64,000 bases of DNA, taken from NCBI RefSeq assembly GCF_003353175.1, contig NZ_QHKS01000005.1, positions 1 to 64,000 of the forward strand, written 5' to 3'. Position numbers and translations under genes: made by a program. Of this stretch, positions 44,955 to 54,042 are shown piece after piece. Every line of letters begins with the position of its first letter. Position 1 is the stretch's first letter. A model generated the notes under the pieces. That model did not search any database and was not told the origin of the DNA. It was given only the letters and a program-made list of their open reading frames with translations. This DNA is from Paraburkholderia lacunae (GTDB taxonomy: Bacteria; Pseudomonadota; Gammaproteobacteria; Burkholderiales; Burkholderiaceae).

Positions 44955-45000
44955 CCGGTACAGTACCGGTACGGATTTTAAGATGGTGTCCGGTACGGAT
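44955..45000. promoter_or_regulatory. CCGGTAC operator-like repeats upstream of the LysE gene
   Basis: CCGGTACAGTACCGG (44955-44969) is a perfect palindrome, and the 11-mer CCGGTACGGAT occurs at 44966-44976 and again at 44990-45000. The cluster lies 49-94 bases upstream of the exporter start and probably binds a dedicated regulator. Confidence 0.5.
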
Positions 45001-45184
45001 GGAGAGGGGCTGCTGAGGGGCGCGAGCGCGTTGCTCGCCACAGTCGTGCAGACCCGCTGCATGAGTATCAGTGCCGTCCGGATGGACGGCTGCAACCAGG
45101 ACCTTTGAACTATCGCAACGTGAAGGTTGGCGAACCGGGGGCCGCGAGGCATGACAGGGCCACGGATTTGCTACGGTCTAGGTT

Positions 45185-46177
45185 TTATGACTGGACTTCC
45201 GCGGCGACCCCAGCTTCAACAGTCCTTGGCGATTCGGAAGTGTTCGAAAGGTAGGAAATCAACGAAACCTGATCTTCGGCGAGCCGTCCCGGTAAAGCGG
45301 CCTTAACAAACTCGAACCACGCCTGAACCTTGGGCTCGCCATAGTGCGCAGAAGGACACAGCACGTACACGTTTCGGGTTGCCAGCCGATACTGGGGCAA
45401 AACCCGAACCAGGGCACCGCTGCGCAATGCGGGCAGAGCCCGCGATAGAGACAGCTGACCGATGCCGCCTCCCCCCTGTATTACGTTGACCAGTACGTCG
45501 GTCGTATCAGTCAATAACCGGGTCTGGTCGCAGCGAAACACTTCAGGTCCGGCAAGTCCTTCGAACAGCCATGGCTCGGAAGCGTCGTCCATACGCTTGA
45601 GTTGCAAGCAGCTGTGACCGCGAAGTTCGCTTATTGTTTCGGGGACACCATGGCTCGCCAGATAAATCGGTGATGCGCACAGTACGGTACTGGTTGCCCC
45701 GGCGCGCTCAAACACCATGCTCTCGATTTGCGGGACAGAATTGCAGAGAAGTATCGTGTCGTGAGTATCCAAAGCTGCATCCAGACTCCCGCCCACGAGC
45801 GACGTTTGGACCGTTACCTCGGGATAACGCGCTTGATAGGCGTTAATGAGCCACGCGAGATGGTGAGCATCGAACGTCGGATCCACACCGATTCGTAACG
45901 TACCAACCGGCTTGGCGCACAGACCGGCCGCCTCGGCTTCCGCCAGTTCCAGGCGGTCAAGGATGAACTTGCTGTGCACCAGGTATCGGTCGCCTGCCGC
46001 AGTCAAAGCCACGCTGCGGGTTGTGCGGCGTAACAGGCGCAAACCCAGGTGTGTCTCCAGCTCCGCGATGGCGCGCGATACCTGTGGCGTGCTAACTCGC
46101 ATCTGTCGCGCTGCTGAGGTAAAGCTGCTTGCATTTGCGACGGCCACGAAGGCGCGGATACTTTGCAATATGTCCAT
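45185..46177 (-). CDS. LysR-family regulator
   Basis: A 330-residue LysR protein. The HTH is at 5-62 (ASSFTSAARQMRVSTPQVSRAIAELETHLG), followed by the substrate-binding-like domain (CrgA/AaeR-type group). It is slightly AT-richer than its neighbours. No adjacent divergent operon is evident, since about 800 bases of non-coding DNA precede it, so its target is unknown. Confidence 0.9.
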   Translation of the reverse strand: MDILQSIRAFVAVANASSFTSAARQMRVSTPQVSRAIAELETHLGLRLLRRTTRSVALTAAGDRYLVHSKFILDRLELAEAEAAGLCAKPVGTLRIGVDPTFDAHHLAWLINAYQARYPEVTVQTSLVGGSLDAALDTHDTILLCNSVPQIESMVFERAGATSTVLCASPIYLASHGVPETISELRGHSCLQLKRMDDASEPWLFEGLAGPEVFRCDQTRLLTDTTDVLVNVIQGGGGIGQLSLSRALPALRSGALVRVLPQYRLATRNVYVLCPSAHYGEPKVQAWFEFVKAALPGRLAEDQVSLISYLSNTSESPRTVEAGVAAEVQS

Positions 46178-46971
46178 TCACATTCCGCTGCAATTCAGAT
46201 AAGCCCCGACTTCATGTCCGATCGACTGCACAGCGGGTAGTAGGCGAGCATGCAGACTCCGCTCCGCATGATCATTTCGCATCTTTGGAGGATGCAAAAG
46301 AATCCTATGGCTATTCATTTCCCGACTGTGCGAGAAGGTATGAACTGAAGCGAGATGGTCCCCCGCCGTTTCAAGAGCAAACCCTTCAAGTCTCTGCGTT
46401 CTCGCTCCGTCGCACATCGGAAACCAAGTTTGACAGAACAAAATTCCTGTCACCATTTTGCATGATGTGATTCTCACCACCTCGTTCACTTGGTCAAAGT
46501 AAGCTGCGGATGATTCTTTTGTCGGGATAGCCTGACCAGTGGTAATCCATATGCCGACATAATTGATCTTATGTACTGACGCCTTCCTTTCAGTATTAGT
46601 TAGCATTTCGATGTAAAGCTATCAGTGCTCTGTCATGGAAGAGTCTTTATGAATCCGGTGATGCACTCCGATTCCGCTGAGTCTGATCGTTTACTGGCGC
46701 ATGTTCATGACGCAACGCTATAAGGATTACCTGATAGACGATAGGGAAATCCTTCGTATCGAGGCTAAGGGAGATAGCTCTCTCCACCGTTGTACTGAAC
46801 TCCTGGTTCCTGGCCATGCGACATTGCATGGTTTCTTTTGCGCGCCGGAAGGAAGGATGCGGACCGTTTTCGATTCCTAATAGAAGGTTGTTTTTAGCCA
46901 ACACTTTTTTGTAAGAGTTCTGTCGACGGTTATTCTTCGCTCCGCACTTCAACCAATACTCAAGGACGCAG
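46178..46971. other. Long, lower-GC intergenic region before the porin
   Basis: 794 bases with clearly lower GC than the surroundings. Short open frames occur on both strands, but none has a ribosome site and a plausible protein. It likely contains the LysR and porin promoters and a long porin leader. No repeat or known RNA element is recognised. Confidence 0.5.
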
Positions 46972-48102
46972 ATGAAGAAGACCACACTGGCAATGCTTTC
47001 GCTGGCCACGCTCGGCGCAACCGGCGCAGCTCACGCACAAAATAGCGTCACGCTCTACGGTATCGTCGATACGGGCTTGACGTACGTTTCCAACGACGGC
47101 GGCAAACAGTCCTATAGCATGTCGTCGGGTAACGAATCCGGCAACCGCTGGGGCTTGAAAGGCTCGGAAGACCTCGGTGGTGGCATCAAGACAATCTTCC
47201 AGTTGGAAAACGGCTTCAACTCGACGACCGGCAAGCTCGGCCAGGGTAGCCGCATGTTCGGTCGTCAGGCGTTCGTCGGCTTGAGCAGCGACTCGCTGGG
47301 TACGCTGACGCTTGGGCGTCAATACGATCCGCTGGTTGATCTGGTTCAGCCGGTTCAGGGCGATGGCTTCCTCGGTGGTGTATTCATCTCGCCGGGCGAC
47401 ATCGACAACGCCGACAACAGCGCGCGCGTCAATAACTCGATCAAATACACCTCGCCGTCCTGGGCCGGCTTCCAGTTCGAAACCATGTACTCGCTGGGTG
47501 GCGTGGCGGGTACGATGGGTTCGGGTCAGAGCTATGCTGCTGCAGCCGCGTACAGCAACGGTCCGGTCAACCTGGCAGCGGGTTACTATCACCTGAGCAA
47601 CGGCAGTGGCAAGAACCGCGGCACAACGACGTGGGACTCGCTGTTCAACTCGTCGGTCAACGCCGCGTATTCCACCGCCGCGTCGATCAACAATGCCCGT
47701 ATCGGCGGCAACTACGTATTCGGCGCGGTGACCCTGGGCGGCTACTACAGCTACGCCGAATACACCGCAGACGCCAGCTCGACATTCACGAAGGCGGAAA
47801 AGTACAACACGGGTTCGGTGTACGCCGTGTGGCAGGTCTCGGCACCGCTGCAGACCGAGATTGGCTACGTGTACCTGAAGTCGAGCGGCAACTCGTCGGC
47901 GAAGTACAACCAGTTCGCTGTCGCTGCGGATTACTCGCTTAGCAAGCGTACGGATGTCTATGCGTGGGCAGCCTATACGCATGCATCAGGAACGCAAGAC
48001 CCGTCGGGCTCCGCAGCGGTTGCCGTCGTTGGTTCGGCCACGGGCGATTCCGGCAACAGCAAGCAGGCTACCGTAACAGTGGGTATTCGCCACAAGTTCT
48101 GA
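46972..48102 (+). CDS. Gram-negative general porin (OmpC/Burkholderia type)
   Basis: A 376-residue outer-membrane trimeric porin. The signal peptide cleaves after GAAHA (residue 22). The mature protein starts QNSVTLYGIVDTGLTYVS and ends in a terminal Phe (VTVGIRHKF), as needed for outer-membrane assembly. The eyelet loop region contains GRQAFVGLSSDSLGTLTLGRQYDP. It has A-T-rich upstream DNA and a strong terminator. Confidence 0.95.
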   Translation: MKKTTLAMLSLATLGATGAAHAQNSVTLYGIVDTGLTYVSNDGGKQSYSMSSGNESGNRWGLKGSEDLGGGIKTIFQLENGFNSTTGKLGQGSRMFGRQAFVGLSSDSLGTLTLGRQYDPLVDLVQPVQGDGFLGGVFISPGDIDNADNSARVNNSIKYTSPSWAGFQFETMYSLGGVAGTMGSGQSYAAAAAYSNGPVNLAAGYYHLSNGSGKNRGTTTWDSLFNSSVNAAYSTAASINNARIGGNYVFGAVTLGGYYSYAEYTADASSTFTKAEKYNTGSVYAVWQVSAPLQTEIGYVYLKSSGNSSAKYNQFAVAADYSLSKRTDVYAWAAYTHASGTQDPSGSAAVAVVGSATGDSGNSKQATVTVGIRHKF

Positions 48103-48181
48103 TTGAGCCCAGCTTAAAGAAAAGCCGGCGTTGTTAAACGGCTCCCGCGAAGCGGGGTAGTTCGCAGAGCCGAGGTTGACT

Positions 48182-48222
48182 GGGCTGAGTCCTGTATTAC
48201 ACAGGGCTCAGCCCTTTCGTTT
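48182..48222 (+). terminator. Intrinsic terminator of the porin gene
   Basis: GGGCTGAGTCCTGT and ACAGGGCTCAGCCC form a 14-bp stem with one mismatch and a 5-base loop, followed by TTTCGTTT. It lies about 80 bases after the stop codon. Confidence 0.8.
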
Positions 48223-48422
48223 AGATTCGCGTTTTCCATGCGCAGATAGTTCAGCTTACCGAGCAATGTTGAAAGAAGTGGATCTGCAACATCATCTGGA
48301 CCGCCTCCACTCTTTCAATCCTCGAAACGCTACACAGACCTGGTTCGCGAATCAACGGAACGGGACTCCAGGGCGGTATGGCCCATGACAGGATTTCTCC
48401 GTTGAACGGTCGTGGATGCGCT

Positions 48423-51350
48423 TCACGCTGAAGCAAATCGGTCGATCAGGAAGGGTGTGACGTCGAGTTCCGGAGATCGTTGCAGAATCAGGTCGGTGAG
48501 AAGCCGCGACACGATAGGCGCAAGTGTGTACCCATTCGATGTCACCGCGTTGAAGAAGCCTTCGGTGCCTTTGACTGGCCCGAAAATCGGTGCACCGTCG
48601 ATGTCGATGTTCATGCCAGCCCATGCTCGCACCATGTGCAATCCATTGAGTGCCGGAAGCACGCGGCTCGCAGCCCATACATTGCCTTCGATGCTTTCGC
48701 GCATCGCGTGATTCATGCGTCGTGCCGGGTCGAACGCGGCCGGCCAGCCACCTCCGATCAGAAGGCCGCCGCTCGATGTCTGCTTCAGGCTCAGATGGCG
48801 GTCGGCATGGGCGATCAGGTGGTCGACGACTGGCGGCGCCGGTTCCGTGGCGATCATCTGCAGCGGCGCGCCCGCCACCGGCACGTGCACGCCGACCATT
48901 GCACCGATCTCTTTCGCCCATGCACCGGCGGCGTTCACGACGATGCGAGCACGAATCCGGCCGCGGCTGGTGTCGACCGAAAAACCGGCGCGATCGCGCA
49001 CGATTGCAGTGACATTGGTGGCGCGCTGAAAGCGCGCGCCCTGGGCGATGGCCGCGCGCATCACCGTATAGGTTGCGCGCAGCGGATTGATCTTGCCTTC
49101 CATCGGGCAATATTCCGCGCCCAACAAGGTCGGCGAAAGCTGTGGCGACAACGCGAGCAGGCCGCGTGTATCGAGCAGTTCCGTTTCGATGCCGAATTGT
49201 CTTTCGAGCGCGGACTTTTGTTCGAGGAAGCGCATTCCTGCTTCGCTGTCGGCCACCATCAGGCCGCCGGTCACCCGAATCTCGAGACTTTCGCCACACG
49301 CCGCTTCGAGTTCCTGCCAAAGCCGCACGGATGCGGGGCCGAGCGCGAGCGTATTGGCCGCAGGCGCGCCGCCCGCGCGCGCCTTCTTGCCGAAATCGAA
49401 CGACAGCAACTGAACATGCAGGCTGCCGGCATTGGCGCCGGACGCTTGCAGATTCAGATCATCGCGGTCCACCACCAGCACGTCCCGCCCGGCACGGCTC
49501 AGAGCGTGGGCGAGACAGGCACCCATCACACCCCCTCCGATGACGAGCACGTCAGCAGTCTGGTCGCCCAGCACGGGCTCCTTCACAGGGCGCGCCAGGT
49601 TCGGTGTCGATGCTTTGCGATGACCGCCCCATTCGGCTTTCTCGAACGCGAGCGCAGCGAGCGGGACCGGCCGCACGGGCACGCGTGGCGCAGGGAAGTG
49701 CATGACCTCGCGCGGACGGCCCGTTGCTTCCTCGACGAGCTTTGCGCAGCTCGCCACGCAATTGCGGCCCTGACAACGGCCCATGCCGAGGCGCGTGCTG
49801 CGCTTGATCGCGGCGAGCGTATCGTGGCCGGCAGCGAGCTGTTCGAGAATCGCGCCGTTTGTCACGTCCTCGCATCGACAGACGACCGTATCGGGCGGCA
49901 GATCCGAAATGCGCGGCACCGGCGCCGCGAAAATGTTCCAGAGCGCGGTCTGGAACCGCTCTGCGCGAGCGAGCGCACGCCGTGCCGATGCACGCAACCG
50001 ATCGGCAGCGTCATGGGTCTCGAGACCAAGCGCATCCGCTGCCGCCAAACCGGCAAGTGTGCCGCGCGCGAGTGCCACGCGGGCGCCGCCGACGCGCGCG
50101 CCGTCGCCTGCCGCGAATACACCTTCGACGCTCGTCTGTCCATTCTCGTCGACGTCGGTCGCAAGGTAGCCGACACCCTTGTCGACGAACGAATGCGCAC
50201 AGCCCAGCACCCTTGCAATATCGGTAGTCGGCGCAAACCCGTAGCCGACGCAAAGCGTATCGCATGCGACTGTGACCGTCCTGTCGCCGCAACGGTAGGA
50301 AATCGCTTCGAGCCGGTGCTTGCCATGGGCGTTCAGTTCGCATGCCTCCCAGACTACCTGCACGCCGGACGCGCGTAGCTTCGCGAGGTAGGCAGCACCG
50401 TCGCGCATCAGGCCGGGTGCTGCACGCGTCGTCGCAAGCAGGTCGCGCCATGAGCGCAGGCCGGGCCGTGCCGCGCTGTCGAGAACCGCTACGACATTTG
50501 CGCCGCCCGCCACCAGTTCGGCGGCGAGTTGCAGGTTCAACGGTCCATTACCCGCAATGACGATTCTCTCTCCGGGCGCCACACGGTACGCTCGCGCCAG
50601 CGTTTGTGCTCCGCCGGTGGTCATCACGCCAGGCAGGGTCCAGCCCGGGAACGGGGCGGTATATTCGTACGCGCCGGAAGCGAGCACGATTTGCCGAGGG
50701 CGGAACACGACGCTCGCGCCGTTGACGATCGCACCGATTTCGTGCGGACCGAATGCGCCCCAGACGAATGCCTCCGGCGTAAGCACGACACCCATCGCGA
50801 GCGCGCGCCGGATCAACGCAGCGCCCTCGTGGAACTGTCGATCGAGTCGGTTCGCTTGCTGGCTCGGCGCAAGCTGCTTGAAGAACTGTCCACCCGCCAT
50901 CGGGCGCTCGTCGATCACTTCGACCGATGCGCCACGCGAACGGGCCGCACATGCTGCGCTCAGTCCGGCTGGTCCGGCGCCCACCACCAGCACATCGAGG
51001 GCGACCTCACGCGGCTCTCCGCCTTCGGGTGCAGGTGCGAGCGGCACATAGGTGCACGTATCGGTGTGGGACATGCGCAGCACTTCAACCCGCATGCCGT
51101 GCGCCGCTTTCGTCATGCAGGCTCGCTGCGCCTCTTTGCCGTCCACAGACACGAGGCATTCGAAACAGTGGCCCATCCCGCAATAGAGGCCGCGCCGCTC
51201 GCCAGCGCGCGTCTCGCGATAGACACCGCGTCCCGCGCCGGCAAGCGCGGCGGCAATGGATTCGCCCTCCAGCGCGCTGATGCGCTCGCCGTCGTAATCG
51301 AAGGAAATCGGCTTGCCAACCGCGGTGATGTGTGAATTTCTCAGGCGCAT
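48423..51350 (-). CDS. Fused HcnA-HcnB-HcnC-like FAD/Fe-S amino-acid dehydrogenase
   Basis: A 975-residue protein with three modules usually encoded separately in hydrogen cyanide synthase, opine and D-hydroxyproline dehydrogenases. Residues 1-100 are a [2Fe-2S] module (C57, C62, C65, C78). Residues about 115-545 are a pyridine-nucleotide-type flavoprotein (VVGAGPAGLSAA) with a BFD-like [2Fe-2S] segment (VCRCED near 488, GRCQGRNC). Residues about 595-970 are a DAO-type FAD domain (VLVIGGGVMGACLAHAL). It probably oxidises a cyclic or D-amino acid and passes electrons to the respiratory chain. It diverges from the DapA-family gene across a shared operator. Confidence 0.88.
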   Translation of the reverse strand: MRLRNSHITAVGKPISFDYDGERISALEGESIAAALAGAGRGVYRETRAGERRGLYCGMGHCFECLVSVDGKEAQRACMTKAAHGMRVEVLRMSHTDTCTYVPLAPAPEGGEPREVALDVLVVGAGPAGLSAACAARSRGASVEVIDERPMAGGQFFKQLAPSQQANRLDRQFHEGAALIRRALAMGVVLTPEAFVWGAFGPHEIGAIVNGASVVFRPRQIVLASGAYEYTAPFPGWTLPGVMTTGGAQTLARAYRVAPGERIVIAGNGPLNLQLAAELVAGGANVVAVLDSAARPGLRSWRDLLATTRAAPGLMRDGAAYLAKLRASGVQVVWEACELNAHGKHRLEAISYRCGDRTVTVACDTLCVGYGFAPTTDIARVLGCAHSFVDKGVGYLATDVDENGQTSVEGVFAAGDGARVGGARVALARGTLAGLAAADALGLETHDAADRLRASARRALARAERFQTALWNIFAAPVPRISDLPPDTVVCRCEDVTNGAILEQLAAGHDTLAAIKRSTRLGMGRCQGRNCVASCAKLVEEATGRPREVMHFPAPRVPVRPVPLAALAFEKAEWGGHRKASTPNLARPVKEPVLGDQTADVLVIGGGVMGACLAHALSRAGRDVLVVDRDDLNLQASGANAGSLHVQLLSFDFGKKARAGGAPAANTLALGPASVRLWQELEAACGESLEIRVTGGLMVADSEAGMRFLEQKSALERQFGIETELLDTRGLLALSPQLSPTLLGAEYCPMEGKINPLRATYTVMRAAIAQGARFQRATNVTAIVRDRAGFSVDTSRGRIRARIVVNAAGAWAKEIGAMVGVHVPVAGAPLQMIATEPAPPVVDHLIAHADRHLSLKQTSSGGLLIGGGWPAAFDPARRMNHAMRESIEGNVWAASRVLPALNGLHMVRAWAGMNIDIDGAPIFGPVKGTEGFFNAVTSNGYTLAPIVSRLLTDLILQRSPELDVTPFLIDRFASA

Positions 51351-51422
51351 CGGAAACGCTGCTTCGTAGGGTTAGAAAGTGTCCATGCACGCGCCGGAAT
51401 TTAAAAAATCTTGACGCGCGAT

Positions 51423-51448
51423 ATTTGTATACAAATGCTATACAAAAC
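51423..51448. promoter_or_regulatory. GntR-type operator between divergent catabolic genes
   Basis: ATTTGTATACAAAT (51423-51436) is a perfect 14-bp palindrome of the TTGT-AT-ACAA class, followed by a partial second copy (CTATACAAAAC). It lies in the 140-base gap between the fused dehydrogenase and the DapA-family gene. The GntR gene of the same cluster (55533) is the likely binder. Confidence 0.6.
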
Positions 51449-51490
51449 ATATGCACATTCATAGCTCTCAAAAAAACGGTTCAACTCAAG

Positions 51491-52384
51491 ATGAAAACGT
51501 TTCGCGGCACCTACACCGTCCTCGTCACGCCATTTACCGCCGACGGCCAGCACGTCGACGTGCCGGCACTGCGCAAGCTCGTGAACTGGCAGATCGAAGA
51601 GGGCATTCATGGACTCATTCCGCTTGGCAGCACAGGGGAGTTCCTGTCGCTCAAAGACTCTGAGCGAATCGAGGTTGCACAGACCGTGATCGACGCGGCC
51701 GCGGGCCGCGTGCCCGTTCTGCTCGGCACTGGAATGGAATGGACCGATGACGCGATTGCCCGCTCGCGGGAAGCACAGGAACTCGGCGCGGATGGCGTCA
51801 TGGTGATTCCGCCGTTTTACAGCACACCGACCGACGACGAACTGTTCGAGCACTACCGGCGGATCGGCGAATCGATCGATTTGCCGATCATGGTCTACAA
51901 CAATCCGGCTACCGCGAATGTCGACCTGAAGCCAGCACTCGTCGCGCGCCTGTCGCACATCGATAACGTCAGCTACATCAAGGAGTCGACGCTCGAGGTG
52001 ACGCGAGTGCGCGACATCGTCGAACTATGCGGCGATCGGATGACCGTATTCGCGGGGATTCTTGGCTACGAGTCCATGTGTGTTGGCGCGCAGGGCTGGG
52101 TGGCGGTGTGCTCGAACCTGCTGCCCAGACTTTCCGCGCGTCTGTACGAATGCACTGCTGTCCAGCGCGATCTCGATGCAGGCCACGCGATTTATCGCGA
52201 GATGCTGCCGATCGTGCGCTGGGTCGGCGGTCATCGTTACGTATCCGCCAGCAAGGCCGGCCTCGCAATGATGGGCTTGCCCGTAGGCGAGCCGCGCGCG
52301 CCGCGCCTGCCGCTGCCGCATGACGATCGCGAACTGCTGCGCGCGGATCTTGCCGCGCTCGGCGTCCTGAACTCGCTGTCCTGA
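51491..52384 (+). CDS. DapA/NAL-family lyase or deaminase
   Basis: A 297-residue TIM-barrel class I aldolase-family protein. The Schiff-base Lys is in VSYIKESTLEVTR, the catalytic Tyr in IMVYNNPATANV, and the substrate loop is LGSTGEFLSL. Relatives include dihydrodipicolinate synthase, N-acetylneuraminate lyase and the pyrroline-hydroxy-carboxylate deaminase of D-hydroxyproline catabolism. Pairing with an HcnABC-like oxidase recalls the last of these, but the hydantoinase neighbour does not fit that pathway. The true substrate is unknown. Confidence 0.88.
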   Translation: MKTFRGTYTVLVTPFTADGQHVDVPALRKLVNWQIEEGIHGLIPLGSTGEFLSLKDSERIEVAQTVIDAAAGRVPVLLGTGMEWTDDAIARSREAQELGADGVMVIPPFYSTPTDDELFEHYRRIGESIDLPIMVYNNPATANVDLKPALVARLSHIDNVSYIKESTLEVTRVRDIVELCGDRMTVFAGILGYESMCVGAQGWVAVCSNLLPRLSARLYECTAVQRDLDAGHAIYREMLPIVRWVGGHRYVSASKAGLAMMGLPVGEPRAPRLPLPHDDRELLRADLAALGVLNSLS

Positions 52385-52406
52385 TTCCACCTTCCTGGAG
52401 AAATCG

Positions 52407-53246
52407 ATGTCTATCCGTTCACTCGTCCGCCCGTTGCTGATTCCCGCCGCCCTGGCGCTCGCCACCTTGACGCTCGCCGGGCCGGCCAGCGCCGCGTGCA
52501 CACCGACGATTCCCGACAGCGCGCTGATCAAGAAAGGCACGCTGATCATGTCGACCAACCCGACGCTGCCGCCGTTGCAATACACGGACGCTTCGGGTGA
52601 ACTGAAGGGCATGCGTGTCGAACTCGGCGAAGAGGTGGCGAAGCGTCTGTGCCTGACGCCCGAGTACGTGAAGATCGATTTTCCCGCGATGGTGCCGGGC
52701 CTGCAAAACGGGCGCTGGGATGTCATCAACACCGGCATTTTCGTGACCGACGAGCGCACCCGCATCATGAACATGATTCCCTACGAGAACCAGGCGATCA
52801 GCATCTCGGCGGCGGCTTCCAATCCGCTGAAGTTCGAGAAAATCGATGACCTCGCAGGCCGCACGGTGGCGGTCGAGATTGGCGGCTTCGAGGAAAAGCA
52901 GGCCCGCGCGATGATGGCGGACATGACCGCGCGCAACCTGAAACCTTTCACGCTGCGTACCTTCGACACGTTCTCCATCGCCTATCAGGCACTCGCCGCT
53001 GGTCAAGTCGAGGCGGTCGTATCGATCGACGCGGTGGCCAGTGAATATCAGAAGCGCGGTTTTTCACGTGTCATGTCCGGCATCCATCCGACGCCGGTTG
53101 CGCTTGCCACAAAAAACCCGCAGCTCGCGAACGCGATCGCCGGCGTGCTCGACCAGATGCAGCAGGACGGCACCTACCAGAAGCTGTTCGCGAAGTACGG
53201 CATCAAGCCGCTCGAAGCGCCCATCGCCGTCGCGCAGCCCAAGTAA
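52407..53246 (+). CDS. Amino-acid-type ABC solute-binding protein (family 3)
   Basis: A 279-residue periplasmic protein. The signal peptide ends near PASA-ACTP (residue 29). Family-3 motifs are LIMSTNPTLPPLQYTDASGELKGMRVELGEEVAKRL and DLAGRTVAVEIGG. It is followed by one permease gene. Its C-terminus is short and ends in PIAVAQPK. Confidence 0.9.
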   Translation: MSIRSLVRPLLIPAALALATLTLAGPASAACTPTIPDSALIKKGTLIMSTNPTLPPLQYTDASGELKGMRVELGEEVAKRLCLTPEYVKIDFPAMVPGLQNGRWDVINTGIFVTDERTRIMNMIPYENQAISISAAASNPLKFEKIDDLAGRTVAVEIGGFEEKQARAMMADMTARNLKPFTLRTFDTFSIAYQALAAGQVEAVVSIDAVASEYQKRGFSRVMSGIHPTPVALATKNPQLANAIAGVLDQMQQDGTYQKLFAKYGIKPLEAPIAVAQPK

Positions 53247-53289
53247 GCGCCGCGGTAGCGAATTGGATTGACACACCAGGAGCCAAGCG

Positions 53290-54030
53290 ATGGCCACAGG
53301 ATGGAACTGGGACGGCTTCGCCGCTTATTTATTCAACCCCTACCTGATCGGCGGTGCGTTTCAGACCCTCTGGCTGACGCTGGCAGCGATCGCCGGAGGC
53401 CTTATCCTCGGCTCCATGATCGCCTTCGCAAGGCTTTCCGGACAGCAATGGCTGTCGGCTCCTGCGGCGCTTTACACATGGGTATTTCGCGGCACGCCGT
53501 TGCTCGTGCAATTGATCATCCTCTACACGGGTCTGCCGCAACTCGGGATACGCTTTTCCGTGATCGAGGCCGCGCTTATCGGCCTCATTCTCAATGAAGC
53601 CGCGTACCTCGCCGAAATCATTCGTGGTGGCATCGCCGCGGTACCGCGCGGGCAGACCGCGGCAGCGAAGGCGCTAGGCCTGACCAGCGTGCAGACGATG
53701 AGGCAGGTTGTCTTTCCGCAAGCCATGCGGCTCATTGTGCCTTCGCTCGGCAATAGCGTGAACGGGCTGCTGAAGACAACCTCGATCGCGTCGGTGATCT
53801 CGGTGGAGGAGTTGCTCAGACGCACGCAAGAGCTGATCCAGGAGCGCTTCATGGTGCTCGAACTGTTCGTCGTGGCCGCGCTTTACTACCTGCTGATGAC
53901 AACCGTCTGGAGTTTCTTCCAGCGCAAGATCGAAGCGTACTACGGACGTGGCTACACCGCGCATGGCGCTGGTCGAAACGGCAGGCGCGCATGGTTTTTC
54001 GCGCGCAGGCAGACCGCCCGCATCGACTAA
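53290..54030 (+). CDS. Amino-acid-type ABC permease (HisM/GlnP)
   Basis: A 246-residue membrane protein with about five helices. The EAA loop is AAAKALGLTSVQTMRQVVFP, and FRGTPLLVQLIILYTGLP is the polar-amino-acid permease signature. The last about 25 residues are strongly basic. No ATPase gene is in this cluster, so the importer must share an ATPase encoded elsewhere. Confidence 0.9.
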   Translation: MATGWNWDGFAAYLFNPYLIGGAFQTLWLTLAAIAGGLILGSMIAFARLSGQQWLSAPAALYTWVFRGTPLLVQLIILYTGLPQLGIRFSVIEAALIGLILNEAAYLAEIIRGGIAAVPRGQTAAAKALGLTSVQTMRQVVFPQAMRLIVPSLGNSVNGLLKTTSIASVISVEELLRRTQELIQERFMVLELFVVAALYYLLMTTVWSFFQRKIEAYYGRGYTAHGAGRNGRRAWFFARRQTARID

Positions 54031-54042
54031 CGGAGCACACAC

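Noticed and set aside
46178..46606. A possible 142-residue minus-strand gene before the LysR gene
   Set aside because: There is no ribosome site and no recognisable domain. The composition looks random and the region appears non-coding.
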